Assembly: GCA_024206195.1 (NCBI GenBank)
Contig: JAAGZO010001140.1
Span: 1-6,862, forward strand
DNA: 6,862 nt
Direction: 5' to 3'
Origin: a bacterium
GTDB lineage: Archaea; Nanoarchaeota; Nanoarchaeia; Woesearchaeales; UBA10216
This document shows positions 1-5,665 of this stretch, piece after piece. The first letter of the stretch is position 1. Every line of letters begins with the position of its first letter. The notes under the pieces were generated by a model, which saw only the letters and a list, made by a program, of their open reading frames with translations, did no database searches and was not told the origin of the DNA. The translations under genes were made by a program, and so were the position numbers.

Positions 1-602
1 ATGGCTGTAGTTACTAATATCTCACCACTAGAATTACCAAATTCATCTGGTAAAAGTATTAGCAAAGACCTGCCTATTTCATCTACGGTAACTGTAAAAT
101 CAGTACCACGAATTGCTATGTTTGCTGTTGGGGTTTTGAGATCTATATTGTTTTTATCTATCTTGTTTAGACCGCCAGTAATAAATCTAGCCGTACCAAG
201 ACCAAAGGTAATGGCCATTTTAGATTTGCTGGGGTTGGGGTCAAAGATGTATTCATCTATGGTGAGCTGTGAGTTTTCTGTAAGTCTTACTTTGGAGTCG
301 TCTAGGAACGTAATAGCCATACGACCATTAGTCGTAACTGCTTCATCATTTTGTTGTATATCAAAAGACTCTGTTGCCTTATAAGGCTTGTCTCTTAGTA
401 TTTGTGCTGAACCGTTTAGTTCAGATATATTTCCTATATCAACAGCTGGTGCTTGTTCCGCCATCGTTCTGAACGACACAAATAGTACCGTTAGAACCAG
501 TAGAGTTAATCTGTAGCCAATCAGAAGCAAGAGTTGACGACTGTACGATATTGAATGTTCTGCTGTTTCCTGTTTGGTCAAGATAGAAGTATCCACCTGC
601 AT
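1..602 (-). CDS. FecR-domain protein, probably exported; C-terminus cut by window edge
   Basis: Not recognisable from the plus strand; on the minus strand the frame is open from the stop at 623-621 to the window edge. Counting from the internal ATG at 464, residues 10-127 follow the FecR fold pattern: a Gly-containing strand (IGNISELNGSAQIL), a turn region with TTNGRMAITFLDDS, RLTENSQLTID, and the hallmark KTPTANIAIRGTDF at 110-123. FecR domains in iron-sensing systems are periplasmic signalling domains, but stand-alone versions occur in other exported proteins; no iron-sigma partner is visible here. The start is uncertain. ATG 464 would give a short overlap with the curlin gene but no signal peptide and no ribosome site. 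Upstream, the same frame encodes LTLLVLTVLFVSF followed by TMA/EQAPA, a good signal sequence. Starts including it are TTG 530 (no ribosome site) or ATG 602 (AGGAA at good spacing), which I chose. Domain confident, start not. Confidence 0.8.
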   Translation of the reverse strand, partial: MQVDTSILTKQETAEHSISYSRQLLLLIGYRLTLLVLTVLFVSFRTMAEQAPAVDIGNISELNGSAQILRDKPYKATESFDIQQNDEAVTTNGRMAITFLDDSKVRLTENSQLTIDEYIFDPNPSKSKMAITFGLGTARFITGGLNKIDKNNIDLKTPTANIAIRGTDFTVTVDEIGRSLLILLPDEFGNSSGEILVTTA

Positions 603-1173
603 ATCCGCTTCCTGTAAAGTTTACTGTATTGCTATCACCGTCTACATCCACATAGCTAGTAGCACTATCATAGTTTATATCAAAATCAAACGTGTTTCCG
701 TCTCCGTTAATTATCCAATCTAAATCAAGACCAGAAGCTAATGCTGTTGTACCTGTGTCTAGTGTAAATGTATTAGAACTACCAGTTACATCTACATTGT
801 AATCTGAGTTATCAATACCATAAGTATTTGTAGGATCAGCTTGTATAGTAAAGGTATTACTATCTCCATCAAACTCAAACAATCCTGTTACGCTATCTCC
901 GTATATATCACCTAAAAATTTATTAGTATTACCTATTTGGTTTATATCTAAGGTTAGATTAATGCCATCAAGATCAAATGCTGTTAGCGTTCCAGCAATA
1001 GAGTTTAAACCACCAATAATGTTAGATGATCCTAACTGTTCTAAGTCTATGTTTGCTGTGTTACCGCTTTGGTCAACATATATTTCATTGTCAGCTGCAT
1101 ACGCAGATAAACCAGCAAGGGTTAATCCCAATATGCTGTAGTAACTTATTATTCCTAAATCATTCTTGCTCAT
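439..1173 (-). CDS. Curlin-repeat (CsgA-like) secreted protein, strongly acidic
   Basis: A 244-residue protein from ATG 1173 (an adjacent TTG at 1176 is also possible). Residues 6-26 form a signal peptide ending AYA before ADNE. The rest carries about nine cores of the type (Q/D)-x-G-x-x-N, with their glycines near residues 37, 48, 81, 103, 131, 157, 179, 202 and 226. Most are spaced 22-28 residues apart, as expected for curlin strand-turn-strand units (canonical Q-x-G-x-x-N-x-A-x-x-x-Q). Several cores replace Gln with Asp (DGDSNTF, NGDGNTF). I count about 30 acidic and two basic residues in the mature part. Two cysteines near the end (232, 244) could pair. It follows CsgG with a 14-base overlap, so it is the likely cargo. 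An AGAGGA at 1192-1187 may serve as the ribosome site, 10 bases from the TTG and 13 from the ATG. Whether it forms amyloid is inference; it could be nucleator (CsgB-like) rather than major subunit. Confidence 0.82.
   Translation of the reverse strand: MSKNDLGIISYYSILGLTLAGLSAYAADNEIYVDQSGNTANIDLEQLGSSNIIGGLNSIAGTLTAFDLDGINLTLDINQIGNTNKFLGDIYGDSVTGLFEFDGDSNTFTIQADPTNTYGIDNSDYNVDVTGSSNTFTLDTGTTALASGLDLDWIINGDGNTFDFDINYDSATSYVDVDGDSNTVNFTGSGYAGGYFYLDQTGNSRTFNIVQSSTLASDWLQINSTGSNGTICVVQNDGGTSTSC
609..613 (-). promoter_or_regulatory. Candidate Shine-Dalgarno for the FecR-domain gene, inside the curlin gene
   Basis: The minus strand reads AGGAA six bases before the ATG at 602-600. It is the only convincing ribosome site near the possible FecR starts. 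It also encodes Thr-Gly-Ser of the curlin protein, so the match could be coincidental. Confidence 0.4.
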
Positions 1174-1981
1174 CAATATTCCAATATCCTCTTGTTGTTC
1201 CTTCTTTAATTGTTTCTAAAACAGCGGTTTCTATTGCTGTTTGTAGTGCTATATTGATTGACTCGTTCCTGACTAAACCGTTTTCTATTTCCACTAGTTC
1301 GGTATTGTCAGTAATAAAACGAAATATATCTTGATCGATAGATGCACTTAATATCGTTTTAGTTACTAATACTTCTAGTAACACTCTACCTGTACTTACA
1401 GATACAGTTCGTAAAGATATGGTTACGGTGTCTTGCTTGTATTGCCTAGACATTCCAATGCCTAAATACCTAGCGCCTGCACCCCCAGACTTTACATTAC
1501 TTTCGTATGATATCACGCCACCTTGCATTATCAAACCAGCAAACAATAAATCTGGTAACTTCTGCTTTTCTTTGTTTTGTTGCCTGGCGCTCCTAATGAT
1601 TTGTCGCTCTTTGGTTACATTGTCTAAACCAACACGCTCAACCACATCAAAGAAGCCATTATTACTACTGCCTGCGTGTTTTAAGGCTCTAATCAGGTAG
1701 GCATCTGGTGCCTGCGTTACCGCAGATGAAAAGGTTGCATAAGCACTATTGCTTCTTCTTTGTCCTGTTTGGTCTGTAAAAGAACCTTGATATATAGCTA
1801 CGACTGGCTTTACTTTGTTGTTTGATTTTATGTTTGCAAGTTCAGGTACAAGCAACGAGCCTATCGTTGGCTTTTCTATTTTTTGAATTGGAGGTAGATT
1901 ATTTTCTAACGGATCTATTATTAACGCGCAACTAGAAAGTAAAGCTACCGATAGGAAGAGATATAGTTGTCGTATTACCAT
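1160..1981 (-). CDS. csgG: CsgG-family outer-membrane curli secretion pore lipoprotein
   Basis: A 273-residue protein close in length to E. coli CsgG (277). In E. coli this lipoprotein forms a nonameric outer-membrane channel that exports curli subunits. Residues 1-17 are a lipoprotein signal with lipobox LSSC (Cys18); Ala at +2 fits outer-membrane sorting. The family core is clear: DQTGQ (70-74), FSSAVTQAPDAYLIRALK (84-101), ER-x-G-L near 115-119, ERQIIRSAR (125-133), YESNVKSGGAGARYLGIG (159-176), SVSTGRVL (194-201) and KTILSASIDQDIFRFI. Against E. coli memory, Phe56 of the mature protein (channel constriction) is kept as Phe84, while Asn55 corresponds to Thr83 and the Tyr51 position is displaced. 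The protein ends soon after TRGYW, so the E. coli C-terminal tail is missing. The start overlaps the CsgF gene by 50 bases and has no visible ribosome site, but no later start preserves the lipobox; translational coupling is likely. Confidence 0.95.
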   Translation of the reverse strand: MVIRQLYLFLSVALLSSCALIIDPLENNLPPIQKIEKPTIGSLLVPELANIKSNNKVKPVVAIYQGSFTDQTGQRRSNSAYATFSSAVTQAPDAYLIRALKHAGSSNNGFFDVVERVGLDNVTKERQIIRSARQQNKEKQKLPDLLFAGLIMQGGVISYESNVKSGGAGARYLGIGMSRQYKQDTVTISLRTVSVSTGRVLLEVLVTKTILSASIDQDIFRFITDNTELVEIENGLVRNESINIALQTAIETAVLETIKEGTTRGYWNIDEQE

Positions 1982-2456
1982 CTGAGTCAGTTATGTTTAA
2001 AGTTATAATTCCGTCTACAACATTATACTCTATAGTATTTCCTTCTAAACTTAAAACACCACTATCACTTGGAGTTTCACCAAATAAATTTTCTACAAGC
2101 TGTCTTGATAGTTGTGCATAGATTCTTGACTCTAGGTTTCTTATAAATCTTGCAAGAGTGGTGTTTTCTTTATCTCTTTCTATCTCTTCTTGTAATGCTT
2201 TTATTTCTGCTTTAAGCGCTTGCTTCCGATTGAACTGTTGGTTTTCTATGGTTAGATAATGTGCAGATGTGCCTACACCAGAGAATGATGGAGACTTAAA
2301 TTTATGTACCATCTCGTCTGCATTTAAGCTTTGACCAATAACCATTAAAAACATTATTGCACCCATAAAACAACACCATATAGCTATTCTAGTTTTAGCA
2401 GCTTCTTCTTGTTCTATTTCTCTTCTTGCAAGTTTTCTTTTATCCACACTTGCCAT
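1932..2456 (-). CDS. csgF: CsgF-family curli assembly factor with N-terminal membrane/signal segment
   Basis: A 174-residue protein; E. coli CsgF has 138. Three blocks match the family. FKSPSFSGVG (53-62) corresponds to the E. coli segment FRNPNFGGNP that inserts into the CsgG channel. LARFIRNLESRIYAQL (101-116) corresponds to the helix LDNFTQAIQSQILGGL. The end (140-172) matches the strands ending VTDRKTGQTSTIQV, here NITDSDGNTTTISL. In E. coli CsgF sits on CsgG at the cell surface and helps couple secretion to nucleation. Here a charged stretch of 23 residues precedes a hydrophobic segment (24-41) and a possible cleavage site after SLNA (43-46). Residues 71-98 form a charged, probably helical insert (KAEIKALQEEIERDKE) not in the E. 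coli protein. The ATG overlaps the upstream stop by one base (TAATG) and follows AAGGAAGGA, so this start is well supported. It directly precedes CsgG. Confidence 0.9.
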   Translation of the reverse strand: MASVDKRKLARREIEQEEAAKTRIAIWCCFMGAIMFLMVIGQSLNADEMVHKFKSPSFSGVGTSAHYLTIENQQFNRKQALKAEIKALQEEIERDKENTTLARFIRNLESRIYAQLSRQLVENLFGETPSDSGVLSLEGNTIEYNVVDGIITLNITDSDGNTTTISLPIGSFTF

Positions 2457-2806
2457 TAGTCCTTCCTTTTATCTTTTCTTCCTGCTTTGGCAATCTTGTT
2501 AGTGTCAATTAACTGAGGTACGCCTAGCATTGTTTTAATCATAGTATCTTGTCTAATGATTTCATTATCCAAAGACCTAACTCTATCTATTAATGCTACT
2601 AGAATACCGTGTTGTGTGTCTAGTTTTGTGCCAAGGCGATCTTCCATGGCGTTTATGGATGTGTTGACTTTATCATCTACGGTATCAAGTTTAGTCTCCA
2701 TACCGTCAATGATTCTGTTGATAAGTTTCCAAACAAAAACACCAAGGCCTAGCGCTGCGGCAATAGGAAATCCTAGTTCGGTTATAAGAACTACGACATC
2801 ATTCAT
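2456..2806 (-). CDS. Small single-span membrane protein with helical tail; possible holin
   Basis: A 116-residue protein. Residues 3-29 are hydrophobic (VVVLITELGFPIAAALGLGVFVW), giving one membrane span with a short outside N-terminus. Residues 30-95 are polar and helix-prone, with spaced hydrophobic positions (DTVDDKVNTSINAMEDRLGT) suggesting a coiled coil. The tail is basic (KAGRKDKRKD). Small one-span proteins with a cytoplasmic coiled coil occur as holins or holin-like proteins of the BhlA/UviB kind, and phages often place the holin among late genes. No endolysin or spanin is seen in this window, so the lysis role is inference from size, topology and position. No clear ribosome site precedes the ATG, which lies three bases after the stop of the 49-residue gene. 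Its own stop overlaps the csgF start (TAATG), tying it by translation to the curli module; it could also serve that module. Confidence 0.6.
   Translation of the reverse strand: MNDVVVLITELGFPIAAALGLGVFVWKLINRIIDGMETKLDTVDDKVNTSINAMEDRLGTKLDTQHGILVALIDRVRSLDNEIIRQDTMIKTMLGVPQLIDTNKIAKAGRKDKRKD
2460..2468 (-). promoter_or_regulatory. Shine-Dalgarno for csgF
   Basis: The minus strand reads AAGGAAGGA, with the first AAGGA seven bases before the ATG at 2456. It supports the early start and so the 23-residue charged stretch ahead of the membrane segment. It lies within the end of the upstream membrane-protein gene. Confidence 0.75.
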
Positions 2807-2809
2807 GGT

Positions 2810-2959
2810 TTACTTTTTTTTCTTAGCTGTTTTCTTAGCTTTCTTAAAAGCTTTAGCTGTAGGTGCGCCCTTAGTTCCAGGCTTTCTCATTTTTTCATTA
2901 GAACCAGCTTTGATTCTTTTTCTTTTAGCGTGGATGTTTGCGTATAGTCCTTTTGGCAT
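2810..2959 (-). CDS. Small lysine-rich protein, 49 residues, function unknown
   Basis: Starts MPKGLYANIHAKRKRIKAG and ends in a Lys-rich tail (KKAKKTAKKKK). It has 19 Lys/Arg against a single acidic residue and no membrane segment. The motif MPKG-YANI followed by a basic stretch and EKMRKPGTKGAPTA is one I associate with short uncharacterised proteins in marine phage late regions; no function is known to me. A strong ribosome site (AAGGAG, six bases before the ATG) supports translation and fixes the start. It lies ten bases after the 85-residue gene and three bases before the membrane-protein gene. Its charge suggests nucleic-acid binding, perhaps in the capsid, but this is inference only. 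Confidence 0.8.
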   Translation of the reverse strand: MPKGLYANIHAKRKRIKAGSNEKMRKPGTKGAPTAKAFKKAKKTAKKKK

Positions 2960-2964
2960 AGTTA

Positions 2965-2971
2965 TCTCCTT
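2965..2971 (-). promoter_or_regulatory. Shine-Dalgarno for the 49-residue gene
   Basis: The minus strand reads AAGGAGA, whose AAGGAG core ends six bases before the ATG at 2959. It overlaps the TAA stop of the preceding 85-residue gene and is the best ribosome site in the window. Confidence 0.8.
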
Positions 2972-3227
2972 ATTTTCTTCTTGATTTAGCTCCAGAACAT
3001 TTCCATCTTTTTCTTGATAGATTGTTTGGAGTGTTGGGATCGTTTTGTTTTTTCTTAGATAGTCTTTTCTTTATACCAAGACTTCTAGCGCAATATGAAT
3101 CACCTTTAGATGTTCCTGGCTTAACTCTAGGTCCACCACCTTTGGCTTTACCTGCTTGGCCGTAACTTACCTTTTTACCAGATGCAGTTACTTTGACTTT
3201 TGCTTTCCCTCTTCTTGGTGTTGCCAT
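2970..3227 (-). CDS. Small basic phage protein, 85 residues, with two conserved-looking cysteines
   Basis: Starts MATPRRGKAKVKVTASGKK and continues with GQAGKAKGGGPRVKPGT, GDSYCARSLGIKKRL, NDPNTPNNLSRKRWKCSG. It has 27 Lys/Arg and only two Asp. The order GDSYCARS-x-GI then P-N-x-P-N-N-L-SR-x-x-W-x-C-x-G-x-K-S is a signature I recall from small uncharacterised proteins in marine phages and some bacteria; it may match a Pfam family of unknown function, which I cannot name with certainty. Cys46 and Cys77 might bind metal with other ligands, but there is no classic zinc-finger spacing. No signal peptide or membrane segment. The ATG overlaps the stop of the 42-residue gene by one base (TAATG). A structural or DNA-binding role is possible from charge and position. 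Confidence 0.85.
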   Translation of the reverse strand: MATPRRGKAKVKVTASGKKVSYGQAGKAKGGGPRVKPGTSKGDSYCARSLGIKKRLSKKKQNDPNTPNNLSRKRWKCSGAKSRRK

Positions 3228-3355
3228 TATTTCTTCTTCCTTGGTCTACCTCTTTTTTTAACAACTGGTGCTGGTGTCATAAGATTATCAAACCAGTTTA
3301 AAAATTTATGTATCGTTTCTTTTAACCATACCCATGCTTTAGTTATATATTTCAT
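3227..3355 (-). CDS. 42-residue protein with C-terminal AT-hook-like motif
   Basis: Short gene encoding MKYITKAWVWLKETIHKFL at the start, an amphipathic, Trp-rich helix that might touch a membrane or a partner protein. It then has a Pro-rich linker (TPAPVV) and the tail KKRGRPRKKK (33-42). The Arg-Gly-Arg-Pro core flanked by Lys/Arg is the AT-hook signature, which binds the minor groove of AT-rich DNA; a motif this short can occur by chance. Evidence that it is a real gene is the context: its start and stop overlap both neighbours by one base as TAATG, and GAGAGGA lies ten bases before its ATG. Function unknown; AT-hook role inferred. Confidence 0.72.
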   Translation of the reverse strand: MKYITKAWVWLKETIHKFLNWFDNLMTPAPVVKKRGRPRKKK

Positions 3356-3567
3356 TAGTGTATTGTCCTCTCTTCATAATATATGATTTCAGAATCTTTG
3401 TTTACTTCACCGCCTGACATAACCGACATAATTTGTAATGCGTGGTTTTTATTTTTTGCTCTTATTTCTTTACCTACATAAACCATGTCATCTACCATAA
3501 CTTCAATATCAAATATTTTGTTGTGGGCCATTGTTTGTAAATAATCCTTGAGCTTGAGCTTTTGCAT
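3355..3567 (-). CDS. Small conserved-looking phage protein, 70 residues, function unknown
   Basis: The frame begins MQKLKLKDYLQT and has a second Met at residue 13 (position 3531), after which a compact sequence follows: NKIFDIEVMVDDMVYVGKE, then KNKNHALQIMSVMSGGEV and SEIIYYEERTI. The pattern of two strands, a helix and a strand suggests a small alpha/beta fold. No motif that I recognise. The start at 3567 has AAGGA ten bases upstream and overlaps the portal gene by 59 bases. The start at 3531 has AAGGA only at 13 bases but a 23-base overlap, and begins where the compact part begins. I list the longer form without firm preference. Its stop overlaps the next ATG by one base. Confidence 0.72.
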   Translation of the reverse strand: MQKLKLKDYLQTMAHNKIFDIEVMVDDMVYVGKEIRAKNKNHALQIMSVMSGGEVNKDSEIIYYEERTIH

Positions 3568-5662
3568 TTTGTCTTATTCCTTCTCTATCTCGTTCCATAA
3601 CTGCATTAATTTCTGCAATGTTTATTTGTGCGCCGTACTTAGCTTGTAGCTCCATAGCTTTTACTCTTAGTTGTGCTTCTTCTATATCTCTTTGTCTGTC
3701 ATCGTCCATGATGATTTTCATTCTATCTGTTTCAGCATCAATCATAGCTTTCTGTGCGCTTACTTGTGCCTTCATTGCTTCAGCCTGTGCAAGCATTTCT
3801 GCTGCATCTGGTTTAGGTGGCTCTTGCGGTTGCGGAGGCATAGGCGGAACTTCTGTATTCACAAAGGATTGTGCATCTTGGAAGCCTGCTAGCTCGATCA
3901 TTCTTGTTAGGGTGTTAGCATATTGTTGCATTGACACTAGAGGATTCTGTGGCCCTAGTGTTTGCATAATTTGTTCTTGCTTTGAAGCCAAGCCAGTTAA
4001 GACTTGGAACTTCTCTTCGTCTGATGACTTAGATATAGCTACATTGACTACCATATCCTTGTCTGAGTCCCAATATCTTGGGTCTACAGGTATAAATTTA
4101 CCGTTTAATCTAAAGACATCTTGTGCTTCTTGGTGCTTGATTACCAAGTTATTGACTGTTTTAAACATGGTTTTTAAGCCACCTTCAGCAAAATGTCTGC
4201 ATATAAGCTCTACTCTACCTTGCGCACCGCTCATAGTAGCTGATATAGCTGCGGAAGTTGTAGATTGTAAAGCTTCTGCGTTTAGTCCTGCACTTGCTTT
4301 AGATACACCAGTTCTGTTTTCTTTGGCTTCGTCTAAATATCCTAGGACTGGGAAAGCTTCTTTACCAACAAAAGGTACAGCAAATGGTTGTACCATTCCT
4401 GGCGCTCTCATTCTAATTGGCTGACCAATATCTGTATTGAGTACATCGTCTATGTTTACTTGACCCTCAACAACTCCCATTCTTGGGAAGATTGAATGAC
4501 CAAGAGAATCTAGGGTATCACGCATAATTTGTGATTTAGCCGCTTGTATTGGTTTTAAGTAATCAGCAGGACAAGATCCTATTGCTGTGTGTGGTTCTGG
4601 GTCAGGACAGAACATACATATAGGCAGTTCGTCTAATGGTTCTACATTAAGAACTTCTAAGCCATTACCTGCTGTGCAAACTTTGATTCGCTCATCAATA
4701 CCATCATCGTCATAGTCATAGTATAAATAATGCTCTACATATAAAACATCTTTACCACCAGCATCGTTTCTATCTGGGTATACCATGTTGTCAAATGGGT
4801 TTCTTGCTTCTTGTTCTTCGTAGCTTTCTGGGTCAAGTGCGCTGCCGCCATAACCTGCATACTGTTCCATCTCTTCTTGGTCGTAGCCCATAGCTACTAG
4901 GTCGGACACAGATTTAATCATGCGGTGTGCAACGTAAGAAGCTGTCTCTATATCGCGCGCGTGTCTAGATATAAGCACCTCTTCTGGCGGTACTGATTCA
5001 ATACATACCTGGTCTTTTGGTTTTAATCTTCTAATTTTTAGATCATAACTTGCTGGTATTTCTTGGGTAACTTCTTCGCCAGTCATAGGGTCCATAGTTA
5101 TGATTGTTTCGTTGGTGACTGACTCTTCTATGACCTCTACGTTCTTATCCATGATTAATGCTTGGTAAGATTGTGGGTCTATGTTGGTAAATTCGTGGGT
5201 TGTTGCAGTTACGCTGTCATCCCAAAATACTTTGACAAAACCAGTCTTTCTGACTAACGCATCTTTAAAAACGTCATACAAAACTTGGAAACCAGGATTC
5301 TTTTGTTGTATGACATAGTTAATATAATCTGTTTGTTGTTGTGCAACCTCTATATCTTCTGGTCCTTTAGGTACAAATTCAACAATCTTTTTAGTACCAA
5401 AGAAAGTACGCATAATTGATGGCAACATAAACAAAACACTTTCTCGCACATCTGTAGAAACAAACTCTGACTGCATAGAGCTAGTGCCTTCTGGCTCTGT
5501 ACCAAGGTAATATTCTGTTGATTCAGCTCTTTCTGCGCCTACTTGGTGTATGAAATCTTTAGCATCATCCATCTCGGACTTAATCACGCCCACAAGATCA
5601 ATCATTTCTCCTTCTTCTTGGACGACTGCTTTTATTTCTTCTTCGTTGTACTTCTTTGCCAT
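3509..5662 (-). CDS. Phage portal protein, P22-like
   Basis: A 717-residue protein directly after the terminase, where tailed phages usually have the portal: the dodecameric ring at one capsid vertex through which DNA is packaged and ejected. The sequence matches my memory of P22-type portals of marine podophages. The N-terminal region has VRESVLFMLPSIMRTFFG and QQQTDYINYVIQQKNPGF, and there is a wing-like acidic part (YYDYDDDGIDERIKV). The core has LGHSIFPRMGV and ENRTGVSKASAGLNAEAL-x-x-T. After a Pro-rich linker (606-618, MPPQPQEPPKP) comes a long Ala/Gln/Glu-rich helix (about 619-705), resembling the C-terminal barrel helix of P22-type portals. The ATG at 5662 has AGGAT five bases upstream and lies three bases after the terminase stop. 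Length and content look intact. Confidence 0.92.
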   Translation of the reverse strand: MAKKYNEEEIKAVVQEEGEMIDLVGVIKSEMDDAKDFIHQVGAERAESTEYYLGTEPEGTSSMQSEFVSTDVRESVLFMLPSIMRTFFGTKKIVEFVPKGPEDIEVAQQQTDYINYVIQQKNPGFQVLYDVFKDALVRKTGFVKVFWDDSVTATTHEFTNIDPQSYQALIMDKNVEVIEESVTNETIITMDPMTGEEVTQEIPASYDLKIRRLKPKDQVCIESVPPEEVLISRHARDIETASYVAHRMIKSVSDLVAMGYDQEEMEQYAGYGGSALDPESYEEQEARNPFDNMVYPDRNDAGGKDVLYVEHYLYYDYDDDGIDERIKVCTAGNGLEVLNVEPLDELPICMFCPDPEPHTAIGSCPADYLKPIQAAKSQIMRDTLDSLGHSIFPRMGVVEGQVNIDDVLNTDIGQPIRMRAPGMVQPFAVPFVGKEAFPVLGYLDEAKENRTGVSKASAGLNAEALQSTTSAAISATMSGAQGRVELICRHFAEGGLKTMFKTVNNLVIKHQEAQDVFRLNGKFIPVDPRYWDSDKDMVVNVAISKSSDEEKFQVLTGLASKQEQIMQTLGPQNPLVSMQQYANTLTRMIELAGFQDAQSFVNTEVPPMPPQPQEPPKPDAAEMLAQAEAMKAQVSAQKAMIDAETDRMKIIMDDDRQRDIEEAQLRVKAMELQAKYGAQINIAEINAVMERDREGIRQNAKAQAQGLFTNNGPQQNI

Positions 5663-5665
5663 ACT

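Noticed and set aside
1..623. FecR gene as part of an iron-signalling sigma/anti-sigma pair
   Set aside because: No sigma factor or TonB receptor nearby, and the domain appears exported; shared FecR domain alone does not imply iron regulation.
439..1173. Regular repeats in this region as a possible DNA repeat or CRISPR array
   Set aside because: The periodicity is at protein level (22-28 residues) with divergent codons, and fits curlin repeats; no identical DNA repeats with spacers are seen.
439..2456. A bacterial curli operon at the edge of a prophage
   Set aside because: The genes run without a break and with one-base coupling from phage late genes, in an order unlike csgDEFG/csgBAC, so the module appears to be part of the phage. 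The window alone cannot exclude integration further downstream.
2810..2824. A-AAA-AAG slippery run at the end of the 49-residue gene, possible -1 frameshift
   Set aside because: The -1 frame adds only Val-Asn-His-Glu before a stop and joins no other gene. A poly-lysine tail explains the run.
3618..4424. Long plus-strand open frame antisense to the portal gene
   Set aside because: Cys/Ser/Ile-rich composition without motifs, no ribosome site, and it lies wholly within the clear portal gene; a reading-frame shadow. The other plus-strand frames, including 1-384 opposite the FecR gene, are the same.
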